A DNA stretch of 64,000 bases from Burhinus oedicnemus. Its lineage: Eukaryota; Chordata; Aves; Charadriiformes; Burhinidae. Position numbers and translations under genes: made by a program. Location: contig VFFE01007257.1 in assembly GCA_008921705.1 (NCBI GenBank), forward strand, positions 3,359,644-3,423,643, read 5' to 3'. The first letter of the stretch is position 1; every line of letters begins with the position of its first letter. Under the pieces are notes generated by a model that saw only the letters and a program-made list of their open reading frames with translations, ran no database searches and was not told where the DNA came from. Below are positions 1 through 13,600 of this stretch, one piece after another.

Positions 1-3000
1 AAGCAGTGGTAAGGGCTAGAGATATGAGCCAGAATGGTCCACTAAAGGAAAAATGGGCAACTTATGCTTGATATGCTAGAGAGATAGGAAGGCCAGAATG
101 TATTCTACTATACCTATAGTAGAATCCTGTATGCAGCCACTCCTAGAGGGAGAAATGAGAAAGAAAATTTGTGTACTTTACAGATGTAATACTGATATGT
201 GGGTGATGAGAACCATACAAATACACAGATAGATACAAGACTTCACTTAATCTTCTGCAAAGAGAGAAACAACAACAAAAGCTTCCTTACAGTGAGAAAT
301 TGTAGAAGGAGGAATAGTTCCCCAAGGGAAATAACAGAATCCTCCTCACTGAAGAGTTCACTCTATTGCACAGGATGCTAGATAATGTATTCTAAGGGAA
401 AACCCTAGAAAGACAGGAAGATTAACTAATAGGGTAATTTGTCTTTCCCAGCTGTAATTTATTTGACTCTAAGTAGTGAAATACTGTGATGCTGCCATGA
501 TCTTGTTTATGATGATTAAGGTAAGGAAGAAGGAAAAGAGGGTTATTCATATAACTCAGTTTTATGCTCAACTGGCTAAATCAGATACCTAGTTGCACTA
601 CCTTGCTGCTCTATCTAAGGGAGGAAAACAGAATTGTCCTCTCATGGGATCCTTCTTTCTCGGTTGACCAGAGAGGAATCCAAATTAAATTAGCCAGCTA
701 ATGTGAATGCCTAGATTTCAATCATATGACTACTCTCTTATATGTATGCACTCAAAATAGGCCATACCAGTCTATAATACCAATCCTCCAGGAGCTTCAA
801 GCATGTAAACTGGCATGCCAACATATAGGACAAGTACAAATCTGCAAAGACTTTTGGTTTTGTTTACATTATATTCCATAAATTTATATAAACACTTATG
901 TGCACTTATACACTCATATAGACAATTTCTTTCTGAAATAAACTGCAACTGATACATTTAATATTCTGTTTTTTCAAAGTAATCTAAAATATTAGAGTAA
1001 CAATGTGTTACTTGTTTGCTTTGGTAGTTTGTTTTACATAAGGAGTCATATGTAACGTCACTGAGATGCACAGCAAAAGAGATTTGAGAACCCAGGACTC
1101 TACAGACCTACAGGAAGTGGCAGATGCTGCCCCAAAGAACTGATAGTCTAAACCAAAAGTTAACACCTGAAAAATCTGGTTTAATAAAGGGATCTGAAAG
1201 AATCAAACAGGAGCAGCTTGGTCAACAGTAGGAAACAACCACTACAATAATTTGCGAAGTGCCATGCTGGAAAATGCAAGAAACTGTTTCCACCAGGAAA
1301 ATAATCTTTTCATATACCTCTGATATACTTAGTGAGGTTTAGCTCCATAAGCAGAGGAGCTGCTTCTTCCAAATGTTATGGATTTCTTAATGCAATTTTT
1401 AGAGTAAATAGTTTAGAAAGCTAATGAAATCTTTAAAAAATGTTAATATCGTGCAGTATGCGTATGAGTCAAAATCTCTAAACAACTGAATATTCTACCA
1501 CATGTAACACAACAATGTTTTTAGATTGCTCATGTGTCATTTTAAGGACTTTTTATCATGTGAGGGAAATGGAAAAAATATATTGTATGCAAATGTGTAA
1601 CTGCAGAAGTATGAAAGGTGCTTGCTATGCATAGACAAAAATGCCTTCTGTACAGCCCACAGACAATGGAGCAAGCTGGCAGCCTTCGGCATTTACAGCT
1701 GTATAATGAGGACTGTAGGAAGCATGGCTGTGAAACCTAATAAGCTGCACATTTTAAAAATTTTTGCGCACAAACTAATTGTTTTAGAACTCTGATGTTG
1801 CCTTTTTACCGTGATCTTTTGGAAACAAAACTGTTTTACATCAGAAATATATATTCAGATCTAGTGATACAGATAACTCTTTGGCAATTATCCTTGCTGA
1901 TATTACCTACTGCTTGGATTTAGCTTGCATGAATCTAATGAGAAAGGACACTGCCTTTTCAGCTTTAAGGTTGGCAGTTCTTTCTTGCTAAAACTTATAA
2001 GACGGTGCCATTGGAGAGCCTGCAGGTATTCCTTTATAAATTCCCCTGGGTGGCTGTTTGTTAGGATTAGAATACAGTCTGTAACATCACAGGCAACAGT
2101 AGAAGGGTAAAATATATTTTACATTTGGCTTAAAGAATTATGTTTTCTTTTCATGTTATTTTTTTATTCTCCCTTTAGATATCACCCTCACTATGGAATA
2201 TTAATTGATATTTGTGAGACATGTGGGAAATAGCTATTCTTTTGTTCAGGACTTTTTGAAAGAGTGCTTGTCTCTAATCAATTGACTATTTCATCAGCAT
2301 TCATTCTGCGAGGTCCCCAGGCAAAGACAGTAAAATTGGACGATCACTGTACACTGTATTTCCAAGCAGGAAAAAAACCTACCATAAGGCTTGTTGATTT
2401 TGATGGAATTTTCAGGTTATGCTCAGGTGCATTGTATAAAAATATAAATAATAAAGTAGCCCTGGCTGTTTACTGCAGAAATTCTTTCATTTATAACTTT
2501 CTGTTGTGAAAACAGAAAACGGCTGGTATAATCTTGCAGCTTTGATGTTCTGCTTGCTTTGTTTGGTAGAGTGAAGCCTATCATGCCAGCAACTGTAATC
2601 CAGGTTGCAAAAGCAGACTCTGAAATATTGCCCCCTCAGGCCACTGCGGAGCAAGCATATGGCAGCAGAGAGCACTTGGGCCCCAGGGAAAGGGGACAGT
2701 TGACTCAGCTGCCCAGCAGTACTCTACCGGCCTACTCAGGAGAAAGCCGCATTGACATCAGCGCCACAGGCAACTGCATATCTGTATTCATGAAGAAACA
2801 TTAAGTGCTGCAGATTCAGCAACTAAACAAAGGCAGAGGTATCAATTCGCGGCAGGGTGGGGAATGACCAGTGCCAGAAAAAAAATGGATTCTGAATTGG
2901 ATCTGAATCTCGTTTTCCCAAACGTCAAGTGTGTCCATCAAAGAGATGTCTAACACAGGCCATCTGAGTAACAGAGTTTGAGGAGTATTGGTCCCCAGCA

Positions 3001-4030
3001 TTTTTAAAGCTAAATCTTCTGTGTTAGCAGAGTAATAGAAGTTATACTAATACAAGTTTCTGTGGAAATATTACCACACTGAACTTAATTTTCTGACCAA
3101 GAACTTTGTACCTTGTGGTTAGAACTGGTCTACATGCCCCACAACTGAAAAAAGAGAGTATGTTCCAGTGGAGTTCTGGGGCATTTCACAGAGCCTCTGT
3201 CCAGCAGAAATCTCGACTGGTCTACCTCCCCTCATCTGTCTGTTTTCTACTTGGGCATCATCCACAGGCCAGCAAATGGGCTCATGTCACAAGCATAGCT
3301 GTTTGAAAAAATGAAATGGCGTGCTGTCAAAACCAACAAAACAAAAACCCTACCACTGCTTTCAACATTTTTTTCTTCAAAATTTGAAATCTGGGAAAAT
3401 TGTGAAAAATCCTTGCTAAGAGGAGATTTAAACTTGTAACCAAAAAAGAATGTATCAGAAACCTGAGTCAAAGACTTATTTTCATCTAGTCACAGAACAG
3501 AAATACAATGATGTGTTTGAGATGTACAAATGAAAGCACCACAAAGAATTCCAGAAGCAGAACGTCTGCAACAAGAACAAGATGTTTGTGACTATGAGAC
3601 AAGAATCATCTGGAAAAACAACAGTAGGACAGATTCTTGTAGATTGCCTAGGACTAGAGAAGCATGCACCTAACACTGCCAAAATTTCCTCTGCTCTGCC
3701 CTCATATGAACAACACACAGCTATGTCTGTCTGTCCTCATCCTGTGAAACAGGAACATCATAGGAAGATGTATTCCTCTATATGGGACTCCAGAAGGAAT
3801 TATGACTTCAATTCTACTCCAAACAGCTTTTTCCTGAGGAGTTTATCTTCACTGTGTGTCATTTGCATGACATTCCTTCATGCAAAGGGAATGCGTGTGT
3901 GCAAAAATTAGAAAATTTGTGACAAATTGCTGACCGTTAATGGAGAGGAAAAAAGGCAGCTTTTGTCTAAGAAACCACTACACATTAATAGGTCCATACT
4001 TTGCACAGGTAATTTAGGGCTTGTTTATGA

Positions 4031-4366
4031 GAATCATAGAATGGTTTAGGTTGGAAGGGATCTTAAAGATCATCTAGCTCCAACCCCCTTGCCATGGGCA
4101 GGGATATCTTCCACTAGACCAGGTTGCTCAAAGCCCCACATCCCTTGAACACTTCCAGGGATGGGGCCTCCACAGCTTCTCTGGGCAACATGTTCCAGTG
4201 TCTCACCACCCTCAGAGTGAAAAACTTCTTCCTGAGATCTATTCTAAATCTCCCCTCTTCCGGTCTGAAGCCATCACCCCTCATCCTATCACTACGTGCC
4301 CTCGTAAAAAGTCCCTCTCCTGCTTTCTTGTAGGCCCCTTTCAGATACTGGAAGGCTGCTATAACC
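4031..4366 (-). mobile_element. CR1 LINE fragment, 3' end, severely 5'-truncated
   Basis: Plus strand begins GAATCATAGAATGGTTTAGG, the reverse complement of the CR1 3' terminus, followed by the familiar CR1 3' region (CTCCAACCCCCTTGCCATGG..., CTCAGAGTGAAAAACTTCTT...). The element therefore reads on the minus strand, in the same sense as CDH8. About 335 bases remain, covering the 3' UTR and the last codons of the reverse-transcriptase frame, with the 5' break after CTGGAAGGCTGCTATAA. It has point changes and no intact frame, so it is a dead copy. Homology stops near 4,366; a few more diverged bases may belong. Confidence 0.92.
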
Positions 4367-5402
4367 AGATAGTGTCTTCAGAATGTGAACATTCAAGCAC
4401 TTGCTGTCACTGGTACAAAGTATTTTGAGCAATCCCACTGATTTTATCAACCTTGTGTAAAGTCAATGAACTAGCTTAGTACGCTCAGGACAATATAGGT
4501 CAATGCAACTAAAGGGTCAGATCATAAACCCCTAAAGAGCAATATCATAACTTCACTCATGGTCCTCAAGTTCATAAGGGTCATTTAAGAACAACATAAA
4601 AAGATAATGACATTTTCAATCAGACCTCATGAGAAACAAAGTACAAAAATAATAGCACATACTCAGAAATGTGTTTTTTCAAGGCTCAATAACAAGTCAA
4701 ATAAGGAAAAGACTGTCTTGGCTTTGAATATATCCTAACCAATTACTTAAGGTTACTTATGCCTTTGCTTTCGGAACCGTGTCTCGGTTATGCAGAATGT
4801 ACAGAAGATTTTAAATACATGCACTCTCACTAAATAAACCTCTCACGTAAAATCTCTTCAGCACCACAGCTAGTGAATTTGATTATGCACAAGAGGAACA
4901 AGCAGAGGAACAAGACGACATGAAGATATACATTTTCTAACAGCTGTTACATTGTTGTCATGTTTTACAACATCTGCTGCTTTTTTCCTTAGCTTTTGCA
5001 CTCCCTTTGCATTTACCCTTTGGGCTAATTTGTAGTTGACCCCAGTAATGTAGTCCTTTTACTCTACAATTTTGTGACAAACTATCATTGATTTAACAGT
5101 CATGCTCAGTGCCTTAAAAATCAATGAATACCTAAGAAAAAAACCCAGTACGACAGTGTGGTTGATCTTGATAACATTTCAGGTCAGGTTTTTATCACAA
5201 CTTTCTAATTTATCAAGTTATTTTATCACTATTCATATCAGACATTGCATGTTGATTTCATATTCAGCAGATTTTGTCCTTTTGCAAACAATCTGTAACT
5301 GGAAGAGAACTATCTTTGGGAGAACTGGAAAGAAAAGCTACATTGTGTACGCTGTGCTTCTACTACACATGGCTATACCAAATAACTCTGTTCTCCTTTT
5401 GG

Positions 5403-5441
5403 AAAAAAAAAAAAACAAACAAAAACCAACCAAAAAAACAA
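5403..5441 (+). repeat. A/C-rich low-complexity tract
   Basis: A13 followed by CAAACAAAAACCAACCAAAAAAACAA. It is one of several similar tracts in this window. Confidence 0.9.
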
Positions 5442-7370
5442 CTGATTGAATGATCTCTTATTTACAGTGGTGTAATCAAGGGCAAACTTTGATCCAAAGG
5501 AAAACATTGCTAAGTAGACGTGCTTGTGCCAAAATCGGAAATTGATATTCTGACTCAACTGAAAGCCTAAACCCTTTCCAATAAAGACCTTTTTCCCCAG
5601 TAATAGCATTTAAGGACAAAAATACTATTCTAAGCTTTTTCACACCGTTAATATTTTCAAGTGTTAAAGGAAAAAGCATTTCTAGAGCAATGGCAGACTG
5701 AATTCCGTCGTATGTATTTTAAGATGGGGGTTTTTTATGACTGTCAGGGAAATTCTTAATATTTGGAGATTAAAGTTTGTCTGTTTACCTTAATTCAAGC
5801 AAACTATGAGAGAATTCTCTTCCCTTATGGCTTTTGTTCTTTTTCCATCTGTCCCCTTTTGCATTTCACCAACACGTTTGTCACTCTACTTCTGTCGTCT
5901 TCTGTCTTTCAACATGACACTAGCTGTCTAAACACTCGGCTTCACTAAGAGCGAAATCAAGAAATTTCACTCCTCATTCCTCTCCTGAAAAAAAGATCCT
6001 GAAACTATACTGTTGGGAGACAATACCCAATTTTGCTCCCACTATCACCTCTGCAGCATGCTTTCAGGGAATTCACGAATCTATGCGTAGCTGAGAAGGC
6101 AACACAGGAACAGAACACGCTCGAGGGGAGGGTGTTCTTTTGTTTGTGGTTTTTTTTCTTTTTTCTTTCTTTTCTTTAAATAAGCTACAGGACCAGTTCC
6201 AATTACCCTTGTGGATCTTCTAAGATTGCTCATTCATTTACATAATATGCTATCTTCATTGCAGGCATATACACAGAGCTCACAGACAAATGGGAAAAAA
6301 AAAAGAAGAAAAAAAAAAAAAAGTCATGGGTTCTTCCTCCCAGAAGCTTAGCTGAATCTCTTTTTAAAAGGTTTTAACTGGGTTTCATTCCCAGTGTGTC
6401 CCTTTACATCTAAAAGTGATTAAACAAGATTTACTGACAAATTAAATTATTTCCTATTTGTGAAATGCAATATTGTTATAATGAAGTGATTCCACAGATT
6501 TCACTTTTTGATCTTTAATTCTTTAAGAAAATTAATATCAGAATTAAAAGATTAAAGTGCTCAATTTCAGAAAAGAACGTATTCTCCATGTACACTATTA
6601 GCTTTCACAAGCAAATTCATCATTTTGGAGTTAGGGAACAGGGCTTACTATGGTAGATTATATAGGAATTACATTAAAAAAACGAATGCAAGGATGAAGT
6701 AAGGGAAAATTCAATTCAGTTCTCATAACTTCTTCTGGAATGTGCTCTTCTCTTTCCTCAAAGAGAGAAATAAATTATTTCAAAATAACTCTGAACACAG
6801 TGACGATACACACCACTCAGTACGTGTGTGGGTGTGTGTTCTGCGAAGACAGCTGAAAAGTGAGCATCATTCCTACCGGAGATAACACAGTGTAATACTA
6901 ATAGTCTTTGCACCAAGTAGTGGGAGAAAAGCCATGCAAATTCTTTTCTTTTGTTTTAGTAGGGAAGCAGGGTTTTCCAGATATCACCGACATATAACAT
7001 AAAAATCAAACAGGCTGCACTGAGGCCATGTACGTGTGATAATCACATATATTGGCATACACACACGTTCATACATATCACATACAGAAAGTTTGCACGT
7101 ACATCGCAGTCTTCACATTGCCATAGCATATCATTCATGTTCTAGATAGTCATGCAAAAATACCACTGACATTCGTATACTACATCTCTTCTAGAAAGGA
7201 ACACAAGACAAGTATCTAATGTACCTATTAAAAAAAACTGCATTGTCTTAGAACCCCAACATTATGTTACAGAATAATGAAAGGTTGACGTGTTCATCTG
7301 TACTTTATGCACCGCTCTCCACAGAGGTCCAAAAATAAAATGCCTCGTACTGCATCCTCATTACATAAGT

Positions 7371-7384
7371 GCTATATATATAGC
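7371..7384. repeat. 14-bp perfect palindrome GCTATATATATAGC
   Basis: Perfect self-complementary TA-rich core, flanked by a wider imperfectly spaced pair CTCGTAC (7,344-7,350) and GTACGAG (7,385-7,391). Confidence 0.7.
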
Positions 7385-8318
7385 GTACGAGTTCCTCTTC
7401 TGTTTCAGAGCAGTCAGAATTGGTATAAGCATTTTGAGGAAAGAAGAGGTTTAGTGTAACTTTGTTTTACCCTGAGTAAGAACACTGCCTAGTAATGCCT
7501 GTGTTGTAGAAATGTCAAGGCTGAAATTAGCCGTGGGTGGAGATCTCTTTAAGGGGAATTAAGTAAGTGGATAATGGAAGTGAAATACTCTTAGTATGGC
7601 AAAAAAAAATAAAATTCCTTGAACTCTGAAAGGAGACAGAGTTTTCTTATAAACATTATAGAGGAGTTAAAGTAATTTTAAGAGGACTAACAAAACACAA
7701 AGAAAGTTAAAAGAATTCAAGAAACATCATTTAGAACAGCTCTTGATGTTACTACCTGTGGGTTAAAAGAGGAAGGCAGAAGGAAATAGTAACAGCAATG
7801 TTGGTGAAGGGGTAACATCCTCATCTTCAACTTCCTAGCCCTTTTCCCAGAAATTTGGTTACATCAGAGATTAAGATGCAGGCTTGACTCCGTATGCTGC
7901 ACAGATTTTACAGTCATTCATGACCCATGTAATACAATGGCAAACATATTCTGATTTTTGAAGTGGCAGATGAGAATTAGGTTTTGTTTTTCAACAAAAG
8001 AGCAGGGGTGTATGTTTGTGCTTCTTTAGAGAAACAGCTTGTAAACATGCACTCCTAGGAATGCCACATAAAAGACATGCAAGCTTCAGGGATCATAAGG
8101 GATGAGTGTGCCAAACTTGCATAGTTTCAGTAATAAAGGTAATAAGCAGCAGACCTCTGAGATAATCTATAACAGATTTCTACCTATATTTGTGTTGTTA
8201 GAATAAACTCGTTTTGGACCAAAGTCTTCCATGCAGCCTAAGAATACATAAAAATGTGGAACTACATGATTTCAGAGGCAGTTCAGTGAAGAACTACAAT
8301 ATTCTCCTATAACGTTTT

Positions 8319-8344
8319 CCCAGATAAAATCTGGGATTTTATCT
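8319..8344. repeat. Two overlapping perfect inverted repeats
   Basis: CCCAGAT-AAA-ATCTGGG (8,319-8,335) overlaps AGATAAAAT-CTGGG-ATTTTATCT (8,322-8,344). The two stems are mutually exclusive. Both contain GATA-like cores. Confidence 0.8.
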
Positions 8345-8810
8345 TTTTAGCCATCTCTCATGACCTTCCTTGACATTTTTCCTTCCTCTTTCACCCTAAC
8401 ACTTCTCACAATTGTGTAATTTTCCCTCTCTTTCATTAATGTTTTACCTTTTATTCTCTTCCTTTTATTGCACTTTTACCATCTTTAAATCTCATGTTAA
8501 CCAATTCACTGGACTTTTATTCATCTGATCTTCTGACTAGTTTCCTGTTAGTTTGGGCATTTTTTTTTCACCTCATCTTCTTTACAGTGAATACTCCTTG
8601 GATAGGGGCCATGTCTTTACTGAGGAGTATAAATATTGCTCATACACACAGATATAAATTATTTTTATAGTAGCCCTTGTGATTAGAAACCATCTTTTCT
8701 TGTCTGCATATATCTTCATTTCTTTTTTCCTAGAATACCAAACAAGTCTCATTCATGTAAGGATTAACTGCCTTCAATTTCCCTTTCTCCTTCTCCCTTC
8801 TTTCTTCTTC

Positions 8811-8825
8811 TTTTTTTTTTTTTTT
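8811..8825 (+). repeat. Poly-T run
   Basis: T15 within a longer CTT-rich pyrimidine tract (from about 8,785). Simple low-complexity DNA. Confidence 0.9.
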
Positions 8826-10320
8826 AATTTATTTTATTTAATTAAGCCATTTTCTTGCCTAGAGCTTGGCAAAAGTATCTTCTGAAAGCAGGTCCATATT
8901 ATGTTTGTGCTGCTGTACAATTAAAAGTAACTTAACAAATTAAACCTATGTTTTGGTAAAAGAAATGACATGCAGGCTTGAAAATTCACGTATCGGTTTT
9001 GGCACAAGCAATTCAATGCAGCCTATCCTGGCTGAAAATACGTTGGACAAGTGTTGATAAAGAAAATGAAGCTTCAGGTATCACCGTCTAGTGAACACGC
9101 CATGCCTACACTTGAAGATGACCTGGTACAACTCATTGTACTGAATGTGAGTGAGGATGCTTCTGGCTCCTCATATTCCTCCTCTTTTAAACTAAATAAG
9201 ACAGAATGGTGGTTTTGAAACTTTTTTATAGGGTGCTGCTTTATTTTACAAAGTGCTTTGGCACTTCTTCAATTATCTTGCTTTGACAGATGTAGACAAA
9301 TTGCTGAAAAGCACATTATCCTCAACCTAATACTAGAGAACATTACAATTTACTCTGCATTTCATGGCCAGATTTTGATGTCTTTGCTTACACTGAATTC
9401 CTACATTACCCTGAAATTGACTCTTTGGTTTGATGGGTTTACTTCCCTTTCGCTTCAGTGACAGCTAAAGATCACCTGCACTGGAGATGTATGTATCGGT
9501 AGGAACTGAGGACCTGAGTAAATAAATATGTACCTCTAAGTACATACTTACACATTCGCAAATAAAGAACAAGGGACAAACTATGAAAAAACCCCAAAAC
9601 CCTAAAAATTAACATATTAATCCATGAGGAAATACGTTCACATGAATCTGACAAAAAGAATAAATGTAAGTAAAATGTATCAAGGTGATCATTTCCTACT
9701 CCTTTCTTTTTCTCCCCTTTCACACAGTTAATTTCCCTTTTCACCATCTTTTTCCAAGGCTTTCTCTGTTTTCCCCTTCCATTTTCTGTGCAAATCCTAT
9801 GGCTAATTGCTAAAGTCCACTCTAGAGTCTAACCATCAATTCCCAGACACAGCATCTTTCATTTCAATGTTTTTGGCTGATTACACTTGCACTTAGAGGA
9901 AAACAAATAAGTATGTATCAACGTATTGCAAGTGCTACATCTGTGTATGAAAATACACAAACAGATAATTAAACATCAACAAAATATCAATAGGATTAGA
10001 GTGTCATGTTGGAACAAATCTTGATAAATCCTTCTCAATAACAATAACTACAGCATCATAAGGGGAATATAAATTTAGCCCATTAAAGTGTTGTTGGACA
10101 AAGAAAGACACATTAATACATCTGTTAGTCATTTTTTTACTACTAAGGGACTCTACTATTGTGCTGCAGATGAAAGCTTTGGCCAAGAAGAGATTTGAAA
10201 ATATGCAAATTAATGCTAACAACATAATAAATATCTTATTATTCATCAGCAACTCAATGGCATAGGGGCATAGTTTAAACCATGAGTAATCAAAGTTTGT
10301 TGACGTTTAGACATACCTAC

Positions 10321-10615
10321 CTACAACAGACATTTCTGGAACCGTGGCATGATACGGCCCATCAACAAACTCTGGGGCATTGTCATTGATGTCTTGAACC
10401 TTAATAATGAATTCTGAGGGAGGCTCCAGAGGTTTGTTTGTGTCCCTGTCGACTGCTTGAGCTGTTAGAGTGTATTCAGCTTTTTCCTCACGGTCAAGCC
10501 TTTTCATTGCATGAATGTCTCCAGTCTTGTCATTGATCACAAAGATTGTTCCAGCTCCATCTCCTGACAGAATATACTTGATTTTGCTGCTGCCAGGATC
10601 CAGGTCTGTGTGTAA
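10321..10615 (-). CDS. CDH8: Cadherin-8 coding exon 3 (rest of EC1 and EC1-EC2 linker)
   Basis: Internal exon of a type II classical cadherin, a calcium-dependent cell-surface adhesion protein mainly known from neurons and synapses. Read on the minus strand it starts [14 protein letters not shown] and encodes residues 85-182 plus the first base of codon 183. Visible motifs are the calcium-ligating LDREE (from about residue 124) and the inter-domain linker DINDNAPEF (about 159-167), which marks the EC1-EC2 boundary. The phrase YHATVPEMS points to CDH8 rather than its close relative CDH11, while the AVDRDTN segment is shared across the subfamily. The acceptor is a strong pyrimidine tract ending in AG at 10,616-10,617. 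The donor is taken as gtaggt at 10,320, giving 295 bp and phase 1, the usual size for this exon in type II cadherins as I recall. A competing donor lies 4 bases downstream. No internal stop or frameshift is present. Confidence 0.95.
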
Positions 10616-10637
10616 CTAAAAGGAAAAAAGAGCATTT
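10616..10637 (-). other. Splice acceptor and pyrimidine tract of CDH8 exon 3
   Basis: Minus-strand sequence CTCTTTTTTCCTTTTAG immediately precedes codon TTA (Leu85). It is a textbook pyrimidine tract plus AG and fixes the exon start unambiguously. Confidence 0.92.
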
Positions 10638-13600
10638 TAGAGAGAAAAAATTACACCCAGAATTTTTTTTGCATTGGTCTAAGAATATGTTTTGTCAAGC
10701 TATTCTTTTGTACTTTAATATTAGCACCAGCGATCCATATCCCAGCTTGAATACACAAGGAGAGTAGGGATTTGTATGCATACTAATCAAAAGTGAATGT
10801 AATCATAGGCATAATTAGACTTTCTATTTAAAAAGCAGCTGTTATATATATTTTAAATCCCTGTTCTAAAGTGTAAATGTCTTCAGAACTATTATCAGCC
10901 AAAATGAACGAGCACAAAACGTCCTTAACCTATTAGATCAAAGGGTGAATGAAGGATTAACAATAATATATATTTTAATCTAGTTTCTTATTTTTAGTTA
11001 TTACTTTCAGCTTGTTTTCAGGTGACTGAACACTGGCACCTATGTCAATGTTGTAACGGACAGTATTCACAGAAATTTACAACCATATCATAACTCAGCT
11101 GTTAGCAGAACTTAGAAGGTTCTAAGATCTTTATTCTGAAAGTATTTCCCCTGAAAAAAAAAGCTTTCTTAAAGCAAGTTTCCAGAAATATAAGAACCCT
11201 TACACACATCTTCCCACTCTCCTTAACACCCCATTAGAAAAAGTATTATTTAGACTGTACTTGGCTTTTCAAAAAACATGACAGGATTATAATAACCTGA
11301 AACAGTATCGGAAAACAGGTTTCTTCGTTACTGTAGAATTTTTTGTTAATTAAAAGCCTGAAGCGAAGAACACTGGAGACAAAGGACTTCCACTGATTTT
11401 TTTGTAGGCTCAGGGCCAAGTACTAAATATCAGATTATCTCCAATAATTTTTAACTTGCGAGGGCGAGCACACCAATTGGTGGACCATATGTATTAGTGT
11501 CAACACATTCAAATATACAGGAAAATAACTTAAATATACAGTTGTAATGCTTTAAATTCTATTTACTGTTAAATGTAACACACTCAATATGAACAACAGG
11601 AAGTAGTGAATAACACGTCATTAAAAATGTAACTTGTATTTATTATTATTTATCTCCACCTCACAAAAAGTCAGAAAGAAATACATACAACCTCTTTAGG
11701 ATAGCTGCAACATGACTTAAAACATCTACTACTAGACTCATTCCTGTTTGCTCATTTTTGTGCAGACAGCTCAACAAAAATTGTTGCTGGTTATGCATTT
11801 TACTCTTCAATTGATAGCAGCGGTTGCTAGGGCCGGGCAGCATCGTCATTTGACATGAAAACCTGTATTAGGATATTAAAATAGATGTGGAAAAAAAGCC
11901 TGTAACACCGGCTACAGCCAGGCCACAAGGAGATTTTTATGTCATACCACAAGTAGACTCTGCAGGTTCTTCAGTAGATAATTGGTCACATACAGTCATA
12001 TCTGCAAATTAGCTGTTCAGGAGTAAGAGCTTAGAAGACTCTTTAACAGCACCTTACAAAAAGGAATATGGAATTGTTGCAATGAGCACAGCAGACAACT
12101 GCAGTCAGGCCTGATTTTCCAGTTGACCTGGTCTAGTATGTGTACAAAATCCTGGGCCACCAGTGTATTCTCTGCTCTGCAATAAAAGCAGAGCTCCCAC
12201 TGACTACAAGAGGTGTAACTTCATCCTCTGTGTTTTGCTGGGCAACACATTATTAGCACACCAGCTATTACCACACCGTTGTTTTAACTTTTTAAAAGCA
12301 CCTTAACTGTCTGTGAATACGAATGACTCAATCCAGTTCACTCTTCCCACTCAACCCACAAACATACACCTAGACATCCAGTGACAGGTGAGTCCTTTTT
12401 CCTAAAATTCAATCTGATTTTTTTTGTAGTTGCCATCAGCTTTTACTTGAGATCAATCAGCATAATTCACGTTATGTTAATTTAAATTAATAGCACTCTC
12501 CTGTTGGTTGGTACTGTAATTTCACCTGCTCAGTAAGACATATTAATACAACTTCTTTTTGTCTTAAAGAGTATCGTCCTTATGAGCAGGATTATACTCA
12601 ATCCAGGCGTCAGCAACATAAAAATTATTTTCAGGGTCCCAGAGCCTGTCAAGGTCAATCCAGAATCTGTTTGTGTTTTAAACAGATTGTTTATACTTTA
12701 AGCATCTGTTTGATCCCTGAATAAAATCTATACATTATTAACATTGCATATGAAGGCTTTAGCAGAATATTCATAGCTGACTTACAGTGATGTCATATCA
12801 AAACATTGTCTGGACACACACGACTCAGCAAAGCAATTGAGAACTTCTCCATTCACCCAACTACACAGAGCCTTACAGTGAAAAACTATAATCTGAATTT
12901 CTAAAAAAGCACTGTCTGGATAAACTACATATCCCACACAGATATTTGAGAATGCTCAAAGATTCTCCAGTTTGCTAATGAGTAGGAGAGGCTCTTAGTA
13001 TAGTCTCCACTGTAAGGTTCACCCATATTATCCAACAGAAATTACGGTTCATAAATCGGTTCTGGTATAAATTAATGTAGAGGTATAAAACCTTTGCGGT
13101 GCTAGTAAGATAACAACAGTTAAAATGAAAAAAAGCCTAGGATTGCTAGTAATTGTTTCTTCTAATAAGTTAAAGTTCTTTATACCGAAAGAAAGAACTA
13201 GATATTGCTATTTGAAACACTGTAAAATGAAGGGCTAAACATTAAACAAGAAGTGGAAGAGCTAGAAGCATTTTATAATCTTGAAGCTGAAACTGAGTCT
13301 GATTTAGCAGATCACTTTTTTACCCAAAGATTAATAGTGGCAAAAAAATAGTTAACTTTTTTTAGTTCTTAATGAAAAACAAGCCATAAATATGGCATTT
13401 ACTGAAATCATATGCACTTCTTATGGTGAGCATCCAGACTGACAGATTAAAATACCTTTTCTAGGTTTTGAATTTCTTACACTCTAATATCAAAATATTA
13501 TAATAAATGACCTATGGAAGAGCCATTTTTCCAAAATCATTTCATTGTTTGGATTTAGGATTAAAACATCATCATCTACTTACAGAGTTAAATCACAGAA

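Larger units (their letters stand above)
1..10320 (-). other. Intron downstream of CDH8 exon 3 (partial, runs off the left edge)
   Basis: AT-rich sequence with no recognisable coding exon on either strand. It holds a CR1 fragment (4,031-4,366), A-rich and T-rich low-complexity tracts (5,403-5,441; 6,296-6,322; 8,811-8,825) and two small palindromic spots (7,371-7,384 and 8,319-8,344). Exon 4 would be expected to start GxxV/T...DADDP and is not found, so the intron is at least 10.3 kb. Confidence 0.85.

Noticed and set aside
4124..4428. Two overlapping plus-strand frames near 4.2 kb
   Set aside because: Antisense reading of the CR1 3' end.
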